From the NCBI GenBank assembly GCA_005408345.1, contig SEMN01000227.1:744001-808000 (forward strand): 64,000 bases of DNA, given 5' to 3'. Source of the DNA: Macquaria australasica (taxonomy: Eukaryota > Chordata > Actinopteri > Centrarchiformes > Percichthyidae). The notes beneath the pieces are model-generated. The model was not told where the DNA came from, did not search any database, and saw nothing but the letters and a program-made list of their open reading frames with translations. This document shows, piece by piece, positions 1 to 12,049 of the stretch. Every line of letters starts with the position of its first letter. The stretch's first letter is position 1. The position numbers were made by a program, and so were the translations under genes.

Positions 1-225
1 TTCACAGTATAAGATGAATAGATGTATGAATAGATGGAGAGTTAGATAGATAGACAGACAGACAGACAGAAAGATAAACAAATGGCGGAGTGGATGGGTG
101 GTGGGGTGGATGAATGAATGGATGAATTATGGATTGAAATTATAAATGGATGGTTGATGGATATGTTGGCTGGTGAACAGATAGACAGAGGGTGGAGTGG
201 ATGGATGATGAAGTGGATTTATAAA
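1..225. repeat. Degenerate GATA/GACA/GATG tetranucleotide repeat
   Basis: The first 225 bases are dominated by imperfect four-base units: GATA and GACA runs near 45-75, then GATG/GAATG-type units to about 215. Many interruptions show an old simple repeat. No coding potential is seen. Confidence 0.8.
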
Positions 226-529
226 GATTAGATAAACTTTGTTGCTGAGATCTGGACAGGTATATGTGAGAGGTCAAACAATCAGAAGAGCTGTAAACAA
301 ATTCCCATTTTCACCAAGATGATCTAACTCAAATTATCGTAAGTGAAAACAAAAGGAAGGTTTAGATAACATGATTTGATTTGTCCTGGTTTATTGTTTG
401 GTCTCAGAATTAACTTCAGTTAAAAGCACTCAGGCCAACTCTGGGCCAGTGTCGGCTCCCAGGCTTGGCCCAACTCCAGCAAGTCCTCCAAATTAAATCC
501 CAAAATACATAGTCTATATTGGTGAGATG

Positions 530-740
530 ACTGTTTGTTAGTGCCTAACAAAACTGTTACAGATCACCGTTACAGGTTCAGTTAGGGTTAGGCAAAAAAA
601 CCCAAAACGACTTGGTTAGGAATAGGGAGAGATCGTGGTTTGGGTTAAAATAACTACTTTGTTAAGGTAATTCAACATTCGTGGTCATGGTTGAACTAAT
701 GCTATTGTTATTCTTGGGAGGGCAATCTAACAAATTTTGG
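530..740. repeat. Teleost dispersed repeat fragment (GGTTAGG-type)
   Basis: This stretch has the phrasing of a repeat that recurs in fish genomes: CACCGTTACAG, then GGTTAGG motifs, then GATCGTGGTTTGGGTTAAAA. A related block, roughly reverse-complementary in theme (CCTAACCAAGTACTTTTGG, CCTAAACCTAACCAAA), lies at 17225-17350. The family name is unknown to me. Confidence 0.5.
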
Positions 741-1654
741 CGTGGATATGGCAAACCAAATATTTAAGGGTTAGGCTACTGTGGGACGTAGTCGTTTTGG
801 CTACCTGGGAAGGGTTGTTGGAACTGCCTGAACATGACGCACACTACTTCCTTTCTGTGCTTGGCAATGTGGTATTTCGGAGAGACAAGCAGGTGTTTAC
901 AAAAGCAATCAGTTTATATAAACTAGTCACGGGTTGTCTGAATGATTGTAACTCTGACATTAATTTGACCTGCCTCTGTAATGTTTTTATCATCTGTCTG
1001 TCATTCTCTTTTCCCTCTTCTCCTTTCTGTTTCCCTTTGTTGGCATTCCCTCCTCCCATCTTCCTCTCCCTCTTCCCCCATCCTCCTTCTCTGCGTTTCC
1101 CATTATGACTTCTGTCTCTTCTTGGCTAATAGTCGAGTATCTGCCCGCGACGCTGATGAGGCCCATTAGTGTGAGTGAGCCGCAACAAAGGAGGATCACA
1201 ACTCTGCAATGTAATGTGATGAGCTTCCTCTCTCTTATCAATTCCAGGAAACATTAAAGGAGTACGGGAGAAAAAACTCTCATTTCATACACCCATAATT
1301 AAATGACACAGACGGGTTGATAGTCCCTGGACCATTGTGAATCCAAATTATACAAAGTAATGAAGAAAAGCACTTTTAAACTGGAGGTAAAAAGCCAGAG
1401 AGGCTTTGAAATCATCTTTATGCTTCTGCTGCATTTTGCATGTTGTGTCGTGCATTTATAAAGTTGTAGGTGTAAATTTCTCTGAAAAAATCAAAAGAGA
1501 AATAACAACCTGCCCCAGTTATTTTAATTTAAATTATAACTTGCTTTGATGTACCCATGCGGTTTGTTAATAGAAAAGGTTATTCAGAGTACATGTCTAT
1601 ACAGCAAAAGTCTTCCTGACTGAATATTTTAGAATGCATTTATCGCTCATGCAT
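741..1654. other. No gene recognised; polypyrimidine tract inside
   Basis: The open frames over 737-1241 are produced by a C/T-rich tract at about 1000-1100 (CCCTCTTCTCC-like units) and have no recognisable domain. The remainder looks like unique noncoding DNA. Confidence 0.6.
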
Positions 1655-1820
1655 GTAATATATATTATATGCATTTATATTATATGCATATATAATATAA
1701 ATATAAGATATATATTACATATTATAGTATATAGTATAATATATGTAATGTATTATATGCGTATATTATATATATATATATTATATTATATATTATAATA
1801 TATGTAATGTATTATATGCG

Positions 1821-1891
<71 letters not shown>

Positions 1892-1900
1892 ATATGCAAG
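1655..1900. repeat. AT-rich (TA)n microsatellite with internal duplication
   Basis: The block is almost pure A/T. It contains a 40-base direct repeat, 1741-1780 identical to 1800-1839, at a 59-base period, and it ends in long (TA)n runs around 1830-1895. Expansion by slippage plus segmental duplication is the simplest reading. Confidence 0.9.
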
Positions 1901-1957
1901 ATGGCGACCATTGAGGTTGAGAAGTGTGCAGTGTTCCACACTCAACTTTCTGATCGT

Positions 1958-1984
1958 TATGAGTACATCATCCGGGTACTCATA
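1958..1984. repeat. Short hairpin next to AT microsatellite
   Basis: TATGAGTAC at 1958-1966 is followed by its exact reverse complement GTACTCATA at 1976-1984 with a 9-base loop. It sits in a block starting near 1897 that looks like part of an old MITE-like repeat (AAGATGGCGACC, later TTTTGCCATACTT). Family unknown. Confidence 0.4.
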
Positions 1985-2289
1985 GTACACTGCATTTTGC
2001 CATACTTGTCAGTGTGAACGCATTCAAAATATTAAGTGTAAGTATGCAAGAACGCAATTTGAGACACAGCACAAGTTGATAGATAGAAAGCCTTAAAAAA
2101 CCTTCTTTTTTCTTCTTGGAGATGAAAACAAATCTCAGCAGCAACCAGTAAAAACCACTATAAGTCTTGTAGCTGAGATACTCCGGCAATGTATGTAGTG
2201 TATAAACTACAGATTGGATTTTCATGTCTATCACACCTACATCCACTACTAAGCAGAACAGTCTGAAAGACCTTTCCCATGGCAGTCAT

Positions 2290-2450
2290 TTCATCTTGTC
2301 ATAGCAGGTGTACCTAAAAACATTGATGAAGGCTCTGTTCCATTTAGGTGTAGTGAGCCAGCATGCACCAATACCGGGGCCCTTACCTAAATTAAATGTT
2401 AATATTTACAGTGATCAAAATGTCCTCTGTGAGAAAGACCCATTATGGAT
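2290..2450. repeat. Dispersed repeat, copy 1
   Basis: It shares phrasing with 6160-6340 in the same orientation: GTGAGCCAGCATGCACCAAT then CCTTACCTAAATTAAATG here against GTATGCACAATGCC then GCTCACCTAAATGGAATG there, and a TCAAAATGTC...GAAAGACCCATTAT block in both. Two diverged copies of one repeat are likely; class unknown. Confidence 0.45.
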
Positions 2451-3179
2451 ATTAAAAAAAAACACAGTATGTCTTCTATCTGAAAATGAATGTCTTGTTT
2501 TATGTAACTTGTAAAATGTTTGATATATTTCTTTAATTAAATTGTCAATTATGTTTTCTATAGTATCTCAGTTCGCATTGTGAGAGCAATGTAACTTTTG
2601 TGATGTCTCCCACTTTTGAATATTGAGTGTTTCTTGTAGTGATTCTCACCTCATCTGCAGTGAGAACCGTAGTATAAATTGAGAATATTTCAGAGGAGTG
2701 GTTCTCCAAAATATCAATGAAATCGACCACTTTTTTTAACCTAAATGTTTTTTCTCCCTTTGCTCAAGGTGAGCCAGGCCTGTGAGTGCCTAAATTTGTA
2801 TTGAAAAGAAGTTTAAATATGGCTGACTCTGTATTTGCTTCTTAACCCACTACACAGTCTTATTTGTTTCATATCTATTTAAATGGAAAATTGAAAGAAA
2901 ACAAGACTAAAACCAAAGACCCCAAAGAGAAAAACAAAACACAGCTTCAGTTCTCTGGGTGTAACAGATGAACAGACACTTTGAGAGAAGCCCAGCACTC
3001 CCTTGGTACAAAAGCACATCCGGCCTACAAATTCATCCTCATTAGTTTCCCATGATGAGTTTAATGAGCACCTCATTGGGAAGGTTTGGCTTCCCCCACT
3101 GTCCTCTGGGTCCTCTGGCATCACAGGCCCGAGAGCCCCTCAGACAGCAGAAGCTGATGAAGTGACATAAATCATCAAA
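2451..3179. other. No gene recognised
   Basis: Only short open frames with no recognisable motif are present. Base composition is plain AT-rich noncoding DNA. Confidence 0.6.
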
Positions 3180-3470
3180 CAGAGGCGAGAGGAGATGGTG
3201 AAGGAGAGACAGAAAGAGGAAACAAAACCAAGACAGAAAGAGGAAGGAAAAAACGAGGGAGAACGGCAGGGAACAAAGCAGATGGAGCTGAGAGAGGGTC
3301 TCCCAGTGGATGAGGGACAGGGGAGAGCTCATGATTAGCAAAGCCACATCCATCATTCTGCAGAGGAGGGGGAAGGTGAAGAAGAAAAGGAGAAACAGCA
3401 GGACAGACACACAAAGTGGTGAGAGAAAGCAAAAAAACCTTGAAATCAAATTTTCATGACAGAAAGCAAT
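3180..3470. repeat. Purine-rich (GA) low-complexity tract
   Basis: The plus strand is dominated by A and G (AGAGGCGAGAGG, GACAGAAAGAGGAA repeated around 3205-3245). The minus strand therefore reads as long Leu/Phe/Ser/Pro-rich open frames (3042-3500, 3175-3432) that are composition artefacts, not genes. Such tracts can form triplex structures, which is inference only. Confidence 0.7.
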
Positions 3471-3732
3471 AAACACATTGCAGAGAGTATGATGTAGCAC
3501 AGAGTCTGGTCGTCAGAAATGGAGGAGAACACAACAAAGTGTAAAAGGGGCTAATCATTTCTCACTAAATGTGCAAAAACAAATGACACGTATGTTCCAC
3601 TAATCAGTAGAACCTAGCTCCTTTAGTAAATATTGATTGGCTGTGTCAGCTCCAGATACAGAACTAATGTCCTGATGTCAATTACAGGAAACGTATCAGT
3701 TGCATTGAAAAATTAGTATCTAGTATGAGGTT

Positions 3733-4229
3733 TTATATCCATCCATCCATCTTCTGACGCCCAAACAACCTTCTCATCAGCCACATCCTCCTGCTCCTCC
3801 TGGGTGATCCGAGGACATTCCTAGGCCACATGGGACATGTAATATGTAACTTCCAGTGTATTCTAAGTCTACCTTGGGGTCTTCTCCCAGTTGGACATGC
3901 CAAGAAAACCTCTAAAGGGAGGCATCCATTAGGCATCCTGATTAGATGCCTGAACTATCTCAACTGACTCTTTTTGACACGTGCGTTCCTTCTTGCCGTC
4001 AATCATGAACAAGACACCAATGTACTTGAACTAATTAACTTGTGGGAGCAACTCACTTCCAACCCAGGCTGAGCTGAGCAATCCACTGCTTTCCAGCAGA
4101 GTACCATGACCTCAGACTTGGTGGTGCTGACTCTCATCCCACCTGCTTCACACTCAGCTGGAAACCATCCCAGCGCACTCTAGAGGTTAAAGATCAACAG
4201 AACAGTATATCATCTGCAAAAAGCAAAGG
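3733..4229 (-). pseudogene. RTE/Rex3-like LINE 3' relic (reverse transcriptase C-terminus)
   Basis: Read on the minus strand, the relic starts at a FADD-type reverse-transcriptase catalytic box (complement of 4209-4220), runs through a piece matching the segment with AECEAAGMRVSTSKSE-like phrasing, and ends with a clear tail. In that tail the stretch LPLEVFLACPTGRRPQGR (inside 3733-3936) is the hallmark C-terminus of a very common fish RTE-type LINE. Roughly the hundred residues normally found between these pieces are missing, and stops and shifts break the frame, so it is dead. It finishes in a (GATG)n-type tail (plus strand CCATCCATCCATC at 3739-3751), typical of Rex3/RTE elements. Clade is assigned from memory of protein phrasing. 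Confidence 0.8.
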
Positions 4230-4924
4230 TTTTACAGAAAATATATATATATATATATATTTTCTCAAAATTGTAGTGATGTGAAATTTTGTGAGTGATT
4301 CACCTTTTGGTGCTCTTCAGTTTGGACTTACTGTCCTTCCAGTTCCCCACAGTGCCCATTTTTAGCCAATAATCTCACATGCTCCAACACTGACTGAAGG
4401 ATACGCATGTCCCGAGCCTGGTCTGAAATAGACATAATGAATAAAGATCACAGACAGATTTTTATGGAAGACATGCAAATATTTAATTCTTTTTATGCCA
4501 GATCCTGTCATCTGCCCTGCAATCACCTCATTCACCTCACCTGAGCTTCCCATCTCCCCACTTGCACCTGCACCTGTGCTGTTCAACCTGAGCAGAGGTC
4601 TTTTCAGCCAGAATAACTGAAGACACCTGTGAGGATTTTAAGGGCCTTTAAGAGAAATTAAAGATTTGTATGACTCAGAAATTACTAAATTGTCACCAGA
4701 AGTCACCCCTGGAGGCATCGTAAAATGTTATTTTTCATGTTCAGTTTTTGGAAACAGAAGTAACCAGATGATGCAGATAAATAAAGTAAGAAATGTTCAG
4801 ATGAAAATTTTCTGTATGACTGCTGTCATGCAGCTTCAGCTCCTGAATCTCGGGTTAGTGCAACGCTTAGAGAGAAGGTAGTGGTTGAAAAAAATTGGAC
4901 AGACTGCAGAAGGTAACTCCGGGA
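4230..4924. other. No gene recognised
   Basis: It contains a short (AT)n run at about 4241-4260 and otherwise plain sequence. A 71-codon plus-strand frame at 4666-4881 has no recognisable domain. Confidence 0.55.
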
Positions 4925-5700
4925 CTCATTGTCAGTAGTTGATGGTATGCTGTTTAAAGCCAATCAAATCATAATCCCTGCTAAACTGAGAAAGGAGGCA
5001 CTGCACAGGGACAGTTACATCAGGGACATTTGGGCATTGAAAAAGCAAAACGACTGGCAAGAGAGATTGTGTATCGGCCAGGCCTAAATCTTGACATAAA
5101 GGACATGATTACAACACACCAGAGCAGACATCAGAAGGAGCCCATGATCACTGTCCTCGCCCAGCAGCCATGAGAGAGAGTGGGTCCAGATCTGTTTCAT
5201 TTTCAAGGGAAGGAATTCCTGTAGGTAATTGTATATCTTTCAGACCTTTCTGAAAATGTTCTTCTTACAAGCCCGACAGCTACAGGGGTCGTAAAGCACA
5301 TGAAATCCATATTTGCACAGCATGGGATATCACAAACAGTGCTCACAGATAACGGGCCTCAGTTTGCCAGTCTTGACTTTGCACAGTTTGCAAGGCAGTA
5401 TGAGCTCAACCATGTGACCTCAAGTCCACACTTCCCCCCGGGCCAACGGGAAAGATGACATTTACCTAGCACTACTGGCATACAGAACAGTCACCAGCAG
5501 AACCCCTCATGGGCCGCAAATTGCTAACACAAGTGCCGGGGGACAGACGGAGACCACAAGAGGAAATACTGAGAAACATGAAACATTGCAAGCATACCCA
5601 AAAGGCAAATTTTGATCACACTGTCAAACCTCTGCTGCCTCTGCGCAAGGATGATAATGTCAGACTGTACAACACAGAATAAAGAGGTAGTTATACAGTA
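4925..5700 (+). pseudogene. Gypsy-type LTR retrotransposon integrase relic
   Basis: Translated in shifting plus-strand frames, the block reads as the integrase part of a Gypsy pol polyprotein: DGMLFKANQIIIPAKLRKE, then YRPGLNLDIKDMI, then PDLFHFQGKEFL, then HMKSIFAQHGI and LTDNGPQFA, then DIYLALLAYRT, and finally LPLRKDDNVRLY. This order is canonical. Decay is clear: the H2C2 zinc-finger cysteines are gone, there are in-frame stops and several frameshifts, and the segment that should hold the catalytic glutamate after DNGPQFA is missing. No LTRs are visible next to it. It is a dead fragment; clade within Gypsy is uncertain. Confidence 0.85.
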
Positions 5701-6159
5701 TGTTACAAGCAGGCTTTGGTAGATGATTGATACGTCATGCAGGTTTGGTGGAATAAAGTTTAGTTCATTAAACGCTATCATGGTGGTCAGTCGTCAGTCA
5801 TTACAGTTACTATTATGAATACGCATCCATAAATATGCTTAGAAATCCCCAGAACTTGCCTGAGAAAGTAATCCAGTGATAGTTGTCTTTACATCCATGG
5901 GTACATTGCTAACAAGAGATGCCCATCGCTAATTTGGCATACTATTAATGGTGCCAATTTGCCAAAATGTAAAAAATATATAGGCTAAAAAATTGTCAGC
6001 TAACTCACTGACTCCATGGCAACATTATACTTTCTGTTTACATCCCACAAATTATGGAAACTGCAATTCCAAAACTTAGAGCATGATTATCCCCCAAATA
6101 AAAGTAAGATAAGGAAAAATGACAAGAGTGTCGAAATCCATTAATATTAACTTTTGTTA

Positions 6160-6340
6160 ACGTTTGCTCAGTTCCATCAAGTGTCCCAGTAAGCCATGGC
6201 AGTAAGCTGGTATGCACAATGCCAGCACCCTGGACCCAGCTCACCTAAATGGAATGCAGTCGTTTTTAATGTTATTACACATGTGCTTTTCCTCATATGT
6301 CATGTCAAAATGTCTGCTGTGAAAAAGACACATTATTTTG
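6160..6340. repeat. Dispersed repeat, copy 2
   Basis: Diverged partner of 2290-2450. The shared right-hand block TCAAAATGTCTGCTGTGAAA followed by AAGACACATTAT lies at about 6305-6335. Class unknown. Confidence 0.45.
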
Positions 6341-6344
6341 ACTT

Positions 6345-9300
6345 GGGGTGAGCAGACTAGTTGGGAAATCAGATAGTGTCTGATATTTTATATCGTGTTT
6401 TGTATTGGTTATCTTTAATAGTGGTCTTCAAAGATCAGAACATGTGTTTGCATGCTGTAATCTCATGTTTAGTTAAAAAGCCTTGCTTTTTAACTAAACT
6501 TAGTTCATATGAATTTGAAGACCAATGAAACAAACCAACCTATTCCACTGCAGCACATTAACTAAGGGGTAATAAAATATTTCTTTAAAGCTCTGGAGTC
6601 TGCAGGTTGGCTCTTGGGTTTCAGGGTTTTGAAACTTTGCACTTTGGGAACCAGCGGTGAAATGCAGTCTCTCATCCTGGGATATGGTCTCATAAAAAAA
6701 TAATGTTACTCCTCAGACAGGAGCCTTCTGGTCATTCTGAACACTGGACTGAAAGTTAAAAGGTGATCGTGTAATTGTATTTACAGAACCTTCTCTTCAC
6801 AACAGTTTGTAAAATGTGGAAATGTGGGGTCAAACCAAATGAAAGAAATATGTGTATATATACACATACACCTGTGTAACTCAAAGTGGATGGAGCACCA
6901 ACAACAGCAAGATACAAGGATTGCAGGAGAGGAATCATTTTTTAGTGTTTTAAGTAGTTCCTTACTGCTTAATTCAAGCAGCCTCCTCTGCTTCATTAAA
7001 TTATTTCCTACATTTCCCAGAGTGCCTTCCAACAACATTCAGAGAACAGGCGTGATCTTGCTGCTGATGTGGGATTTACTTATAGGTGGAGAGTACAAAC
7101 CTAAGAGTGCAAGAGAGTAGAAATCTTTCCACTCAACAAAAACTGGTCTCTCTGCCTCATGATATTTTTCTCTCTGATTGTGTGACAGTGAAATGGTGAG
7201 TGTGTGAAGATGGCCTTGATCTTTGACTCTGAGAGATGGTACATAAAGCAGAAAGGTTTACACAACTGTTTCACACAGCTGAAAAAAGAAAACATTTGCT
7301 TTCATACTCCTTTATTTATATATATCAAAAAGTATAATATCAATATAATATAAAACAGGGATAGTATAATAACCATGTTTTCTGACCATCCTGATCTTAA
7401 CCATAACCCATTTTTCTTTTCTGTTGCTGCTGCTTGCTTGTTCATTCAGACTCAACTTTTCCTCCACATGGTTTACTTTGGGGGTTCAAAGTCAGTCTCC
7501 TCCCAGCCCTAGGAGGCTTTTTTTGTGAAACATTTACAGGAAGTGTTGAGTTTCATTAACAGCATGAGGGAGAAAGACAGCAGAATCTGCTACAATAATC
7601 CAAACAGTACATGAGGACATTATTTATCTTAAAACAAGTTTGACTAGACTGTGTTGTTGTGCTGATGTAAATAAAGCACTGGGAATCTACATAATGCCAA
7701 TTTGCCATATTTGGTATAGTGCAGGTATCTTAAAAACACAGATGTTGCTGTGTGGGTCAAACCATCCAGTTACAACCTTTAGGTCACAATTAAACCTTTT
7801 TGTATGCAGCAATAAGCCACACATATCTATGTTTTAGAATTTAAATTGCTTTAAACCATCACTAATGTTGTTCCATGCTCATAAAATAATTAAGTATTTT
7901 CAGATTTCAGTGGGCTCCTTGTGTCTGATAGAGTGAACACAAGTGCCATTAGAACCCTGGTGAATTGGTTGGAATTAAAAGAGATGTTTGTCATTGTCCG
8001 TGAAGTCAAGCATTTGCTTAGTACAAATTCAAGTAACCCAGTTTACAGGAGTACAAATAAATTAATGAAGCAGATGGCAGAGTGATGGAGAAGAAAAGGA
8101 GGAGAGAAGAAAGAAAATATATAAGCAAGAAGACCCCTGAGCAGCTTGTGCCAGCTGAGAAACAACCTGCAGGGGGTTATGCAAATGCCCAAATCGTAGC
8201 CTGTCAAAAAATCCAAATTCAGCTCAAGCACGTGTCCAAGCTCACCCTCTGTGGAGTCCTTACATGCTTTATTATTCATTTCCAGACATCACTTGTGGCT
8301 CCTGGCCATATTTTCAGAGAGCAGAGAGGGAAACATCCTTGAGATGCGTCGGGCAGCGAGACGGCGAGTAGCATTAACACTTCAGCTCACTCCAAAGGCG
8401 TTACCAATCCCTGCGGACGAGCAGAGTCCCACAGAGGGATGGATGGGATGTAAAATAGCATATGGCCAGGTACTATCATTCTAATTGCAGCTGTCTGTGA
8501 ATGACGGGCTTCCGCACAGGACACTAAATCCACCTTGTGCTGCTGAACACTCTTGCATCTGCTTATCTCTCTCCGGGAGCAGAAGAACACTTCTAATAAA
8601 CAGGCCTCCCTCAAGAAGCTGCTACACAGAGAAACAGCAAGAACAGCAGGAAAGAAAATGTTTTCGTATCGCTGCAACTTATACGCAGTTAAGTATACAG
8701 CAAACCATTCACCCTCAAATGTAAGTTCACAGCCCATTTGACTAAATGTACGTGAAGTGGTTACTGGCAGCTGCAATCTGAGTTTCTCTCTTTTTTGTTT
8801 TATTCCTGTGTTTTTCCTTCAAGTACTGTGTTGCTGTTACTGCAGTGGTAGTTTGGAAAGTGATTACACTGTTTCAAGGACCATACCAGTGGTTTTGCAT
8901 ATTTCAGGAATTTACTTTACTGCAAGAAACTGTACAGCATGCATTTGAAAATGTGGAAAACACTGGTGTGGTCCAAAACAGCCACAATCTCACTATTTTG
9001 ATCCCAATAAATTTGAAGTATATTAACTGTATACAGCATTTTCTGTTTATCACCTCATCATAAGTTACAGGCCGGTTTGACTTATAATGTCTATACATTA
9101 CTGAAGTGAACAAATCTTCACCAACATCAGAAAACAGTACTGACTTTGATAGAAGATTCCAACTGTCGTCATCTGAAAAACAAGAATAAAAAATGATCCA
9201 TGTTTACGTTTACCTGACAAGAAAATTGAATTTATGACGACTGTTCCTCTAAGGTAAATGCGGAAGTATCGATGTTATACCACTGCAAATCCTCTTTGGG

Positions 9301-11409
9301 AGGAGTTTGGACAAATGGATCAACAAAGCCTGTGACGTAATATGGGCAAGTTTCCTACAGTCAATGTTGTTTTATTTTAAACATGACCAAGGTATTTTCA
9401 AGATGTTTTTGTGCCTAAACCATGTGCAAACGATCATACGAATAACATTTGTCATGATAGTCATTTGTATGTTGTTGTGTCAGTAGGACTGCCAGGTCAG
9501 AAAACGCCATATGGGTAATCACACTTTTGTTTACATTTGGATTATGGAACACATTTAAGGTACAGGAGATATTTATTTTTAAACTGCAGTGTGTCAAATT
9601 ATCATGACATAACACTGATTATTATTTTAAATCTAGAAAGTATGCCAAGGAGTCATCATGTTATCAACTAGTGGTTGTAGAAGTACTGAGAATTCACTAT
9701 GTGTAGGATTGAGAAAATCTGACTTTGGTGCTCCCCAGTGGTTATATAAATAAAGGCAATGTGGCATACAGCAATTTCGCTATCTTGCCATAACCAGTAA
9801 ATAGTGAATGAGATATTCATCCAGCCAACATCAGAAGCTGCGGTAGCGATTCCTAGAAGCAGTCAACTTTATTCACATCGATCCAAGACATATGTTGTAA
9901 GAGTTTTTATTTCTTTACGCTGACTTACAACAACCTGTGCAGCTGCGTCAATCTCATCCACGCTTGCTGCCATTTTTCTGGTGTCATTTTTGTGGCTCTT
10001 GCACAGGAAGATGAGGTCCCCATTCTTAATTCAGCCGCCAAAGTAAAAAGAAACAATTCAAAGGTCTGGATCCAGGCTAAATTTCCATTACTATAGACAT
10101 AACTGAGTTACCGTTATGTTGGTAGCCACAGTCAAGAGTATCCATGATCTTATACCTGAAATGGTTGATATTATGTTTTTGACATCATTTTTTTAAAGGT
10201 CATAAGAAGGTCAGGTCATTTTGTTCTATTTATTGGTATTTACCTCTGACTTCACTCCCAAGTACAGACAACATCCTAAACAAGAGGCAGTAAATGTCAG
10301 CTGGCCAACGCCCCACAAATAAGTTGAGAACAAGGTGTTGCTGTAAAAACCTGCTTTAATTCTTGTTTTTATGGCAGTGAAGATATCACACGGCCTTAAC
10401 GATTTAGCAACTGAAGAGCTTCCAGATGCCGGCTCTAATTCAATTTCCTTTCCTGCTCATTAACTTATAGTCCAGTCATTAGTTAAAGGCAGTGCCGTTT
10501 GGATTGGCTCAGCATTTTGGGTAAATTAAGAGCAGGATGTTTTGTCAGGCTGATATACCCTGAGATCAAGGAACGAAATTCTCGGAGGTAATTGGAATTA
10601 TGTCGAGATGCTGCCAAACATGTTTTTGCGCTGTTTACAACCATTTACAAAGACCTTAAAGAGAAATGCTGTGTTTGTGTTTGCCCTGAGTAACAGCAGT
10701 AACTCCCATCTGTTTTGCTTAAAAGAAAGATGGCTATAATTTAAGTAACTCTGGTTTATTAAGTATTGATTACTTCTCTTTAATTTCTTGCTGCTTTAAA
10801 CTTTTAGTGACAATCTACACAGAAACTCAGTGACGAAAAAAATGTTCCTATGCGCTCTCTTTTTCCACAAGGGACTCCATCTTCTTCTAAAATAGATGAA
10901 GGGTGACTTTTAAGGCACTTTTTGTGATACTTTCACAACATCTCCAAGTTTCTCACCATTAATTCATTTATCCTCCCCTTACTCTGGCCTTATTGCCAAA
11001 ATTATTTATAATTTCTGACAGTGAGAGTGGGAAGCTGCTGCTGGCAGGGGGAGAATAGGAAGAACGCCAGGGAGTAGAATTATATCTTTAATTAATTAAC
11101 ATGGACAATGTTATCTCTCTGACTTTAACAGCAGGTTTTTCAGCCAGAAGGCCCCAGCTGTAGGACGAATATAATATTAGCTCAAAAGGAGGAGGGTGAA
11201 ATCACTGGAGGTCACAGCCTACAGATCCATGTGCAAAACCCGGTGGCATGGCATGACTTTTCCACTAGGTGGGGCTAGTAAATCTCAGAAGGCTATCCGC
11301 CACACTGGTGGGTAAATGTTTGTACCAAAATAGTCATGTAATAAAAAACTATGCTGAGAGTCTCTACTGCGTTTTGATGTCATTTGCTGCTTCCGTCCTC
11401 TGTTTTGGT
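6345..11409. other. Long stretch without recognisable genes
   Basis: All open frames here are short and lack recognisable motifs, including 6824-7120 plus and 8387-8776 minus. The piece at 9690-9740 (TGTGTAGGATTGAG followed by GGTGCTCCCCAGTGG) resembles a fish MITE end but could not be bounded. The rest looks like unique intergenic or intronic DNA. Confidence 0.55.
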
Positions 11410-11650
11410 CTTGCAATTTGAAAATGCATTTTGCAGTTGGCAATGTAATATTCAGTGTAGCATTGCAATCCCCAATTAATTGCATTTCATAATGCTGTGG
11501 TTTATTGCTCTCTATATTCAAATGGCAATGCATTTTGGCATTGGCAAGTCAATGTGTCAGCGAAACAGCGCCCCCAGTCTATTGCATTTACATTTACTTG
11601 TCACCATGCTCTTTTGGAGTCAAAATTCAAATGGAAATGCAATCTGTCAG
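11410..11650. repeat. Short CAATGCATTT-type motif repeats, possible transposon end
   Basis: Related motifs recur at irregular spacing: AAAATGCATTTTGCAGTTGG near 11420, ATGGCAATGCATTTTGGCAT near 11522, and AAATGGAAATGCAATC near 11630. They lie just upstream of the helix-turn-helix exon-like block and could be the subterminal region of the same DNA transposon. This is inference; no matching right end was found. Confidence 0.35.
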
Positions 11651-11862
11651 TCCTCTCATCAAGACGGATCCACACCTGCAGTCTGGGAAGACCCGCCCCT
11701 ACTCTGCCTCTGATTGGCTAATTCTAACCCTAATCTAAACCAACCTAACCAACAAAGGCAACGAGTACCAGCCGATCAGAGGCATAGGGTGGGTCTTCGA
11801 GGAAAAAAATAAGGCAATTGCGTAACAGGCGGCACTTCACTTCAACCCCTGCTGCTAACATA

Positions 11863-12049
11863 ATGGCGACAGAAGAACTTGTTGCAGCTCTCACCGCCTT
11901 AGCAGACGACGTTGATGGTAATTGAGCATCGGCAACTGATGTTTTTGATAGGGTGCCAACGCTCACCCAGAGAGTGGAAGAACTTTCTGCCTTAACTGGC
12001 CTCGACACCTCAGGTGTTCAAATTAAACTGACACATGCTTTTGTTACAG
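11863..12049 (+). pseudogene. Possible first coding block upstream of the HTH exon
   Basis: An ATG at 11863 opens a frame beginning MATEELVAALTALADDVDGN that is stopped by TGA at 11923-11925. The same frame then continues openly with PTLTQRVEELSALTG. A short leucine-rich helical leader ahead of a GRP-HTH block is how I remember this fish family. The frame does not match that of the next block, and no donor site fits cleanly, so either splicing differs from my guess or the copy is broken. Confidence 0.4.

Noticed and set aside
3042..3500. 152-codon minus-strand frame rich in Leu, Phe and Ser
   Set aside because: It is the complement of a purine-rich low-complexity tract; no domain, and alternative frames over the same tract are equally open.
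8387..8776. 129-codon minus-strand frame
   Set aside because: No recognisable motif, overlapping plus-strand frames are open too, and no splice or promoter context supports it.
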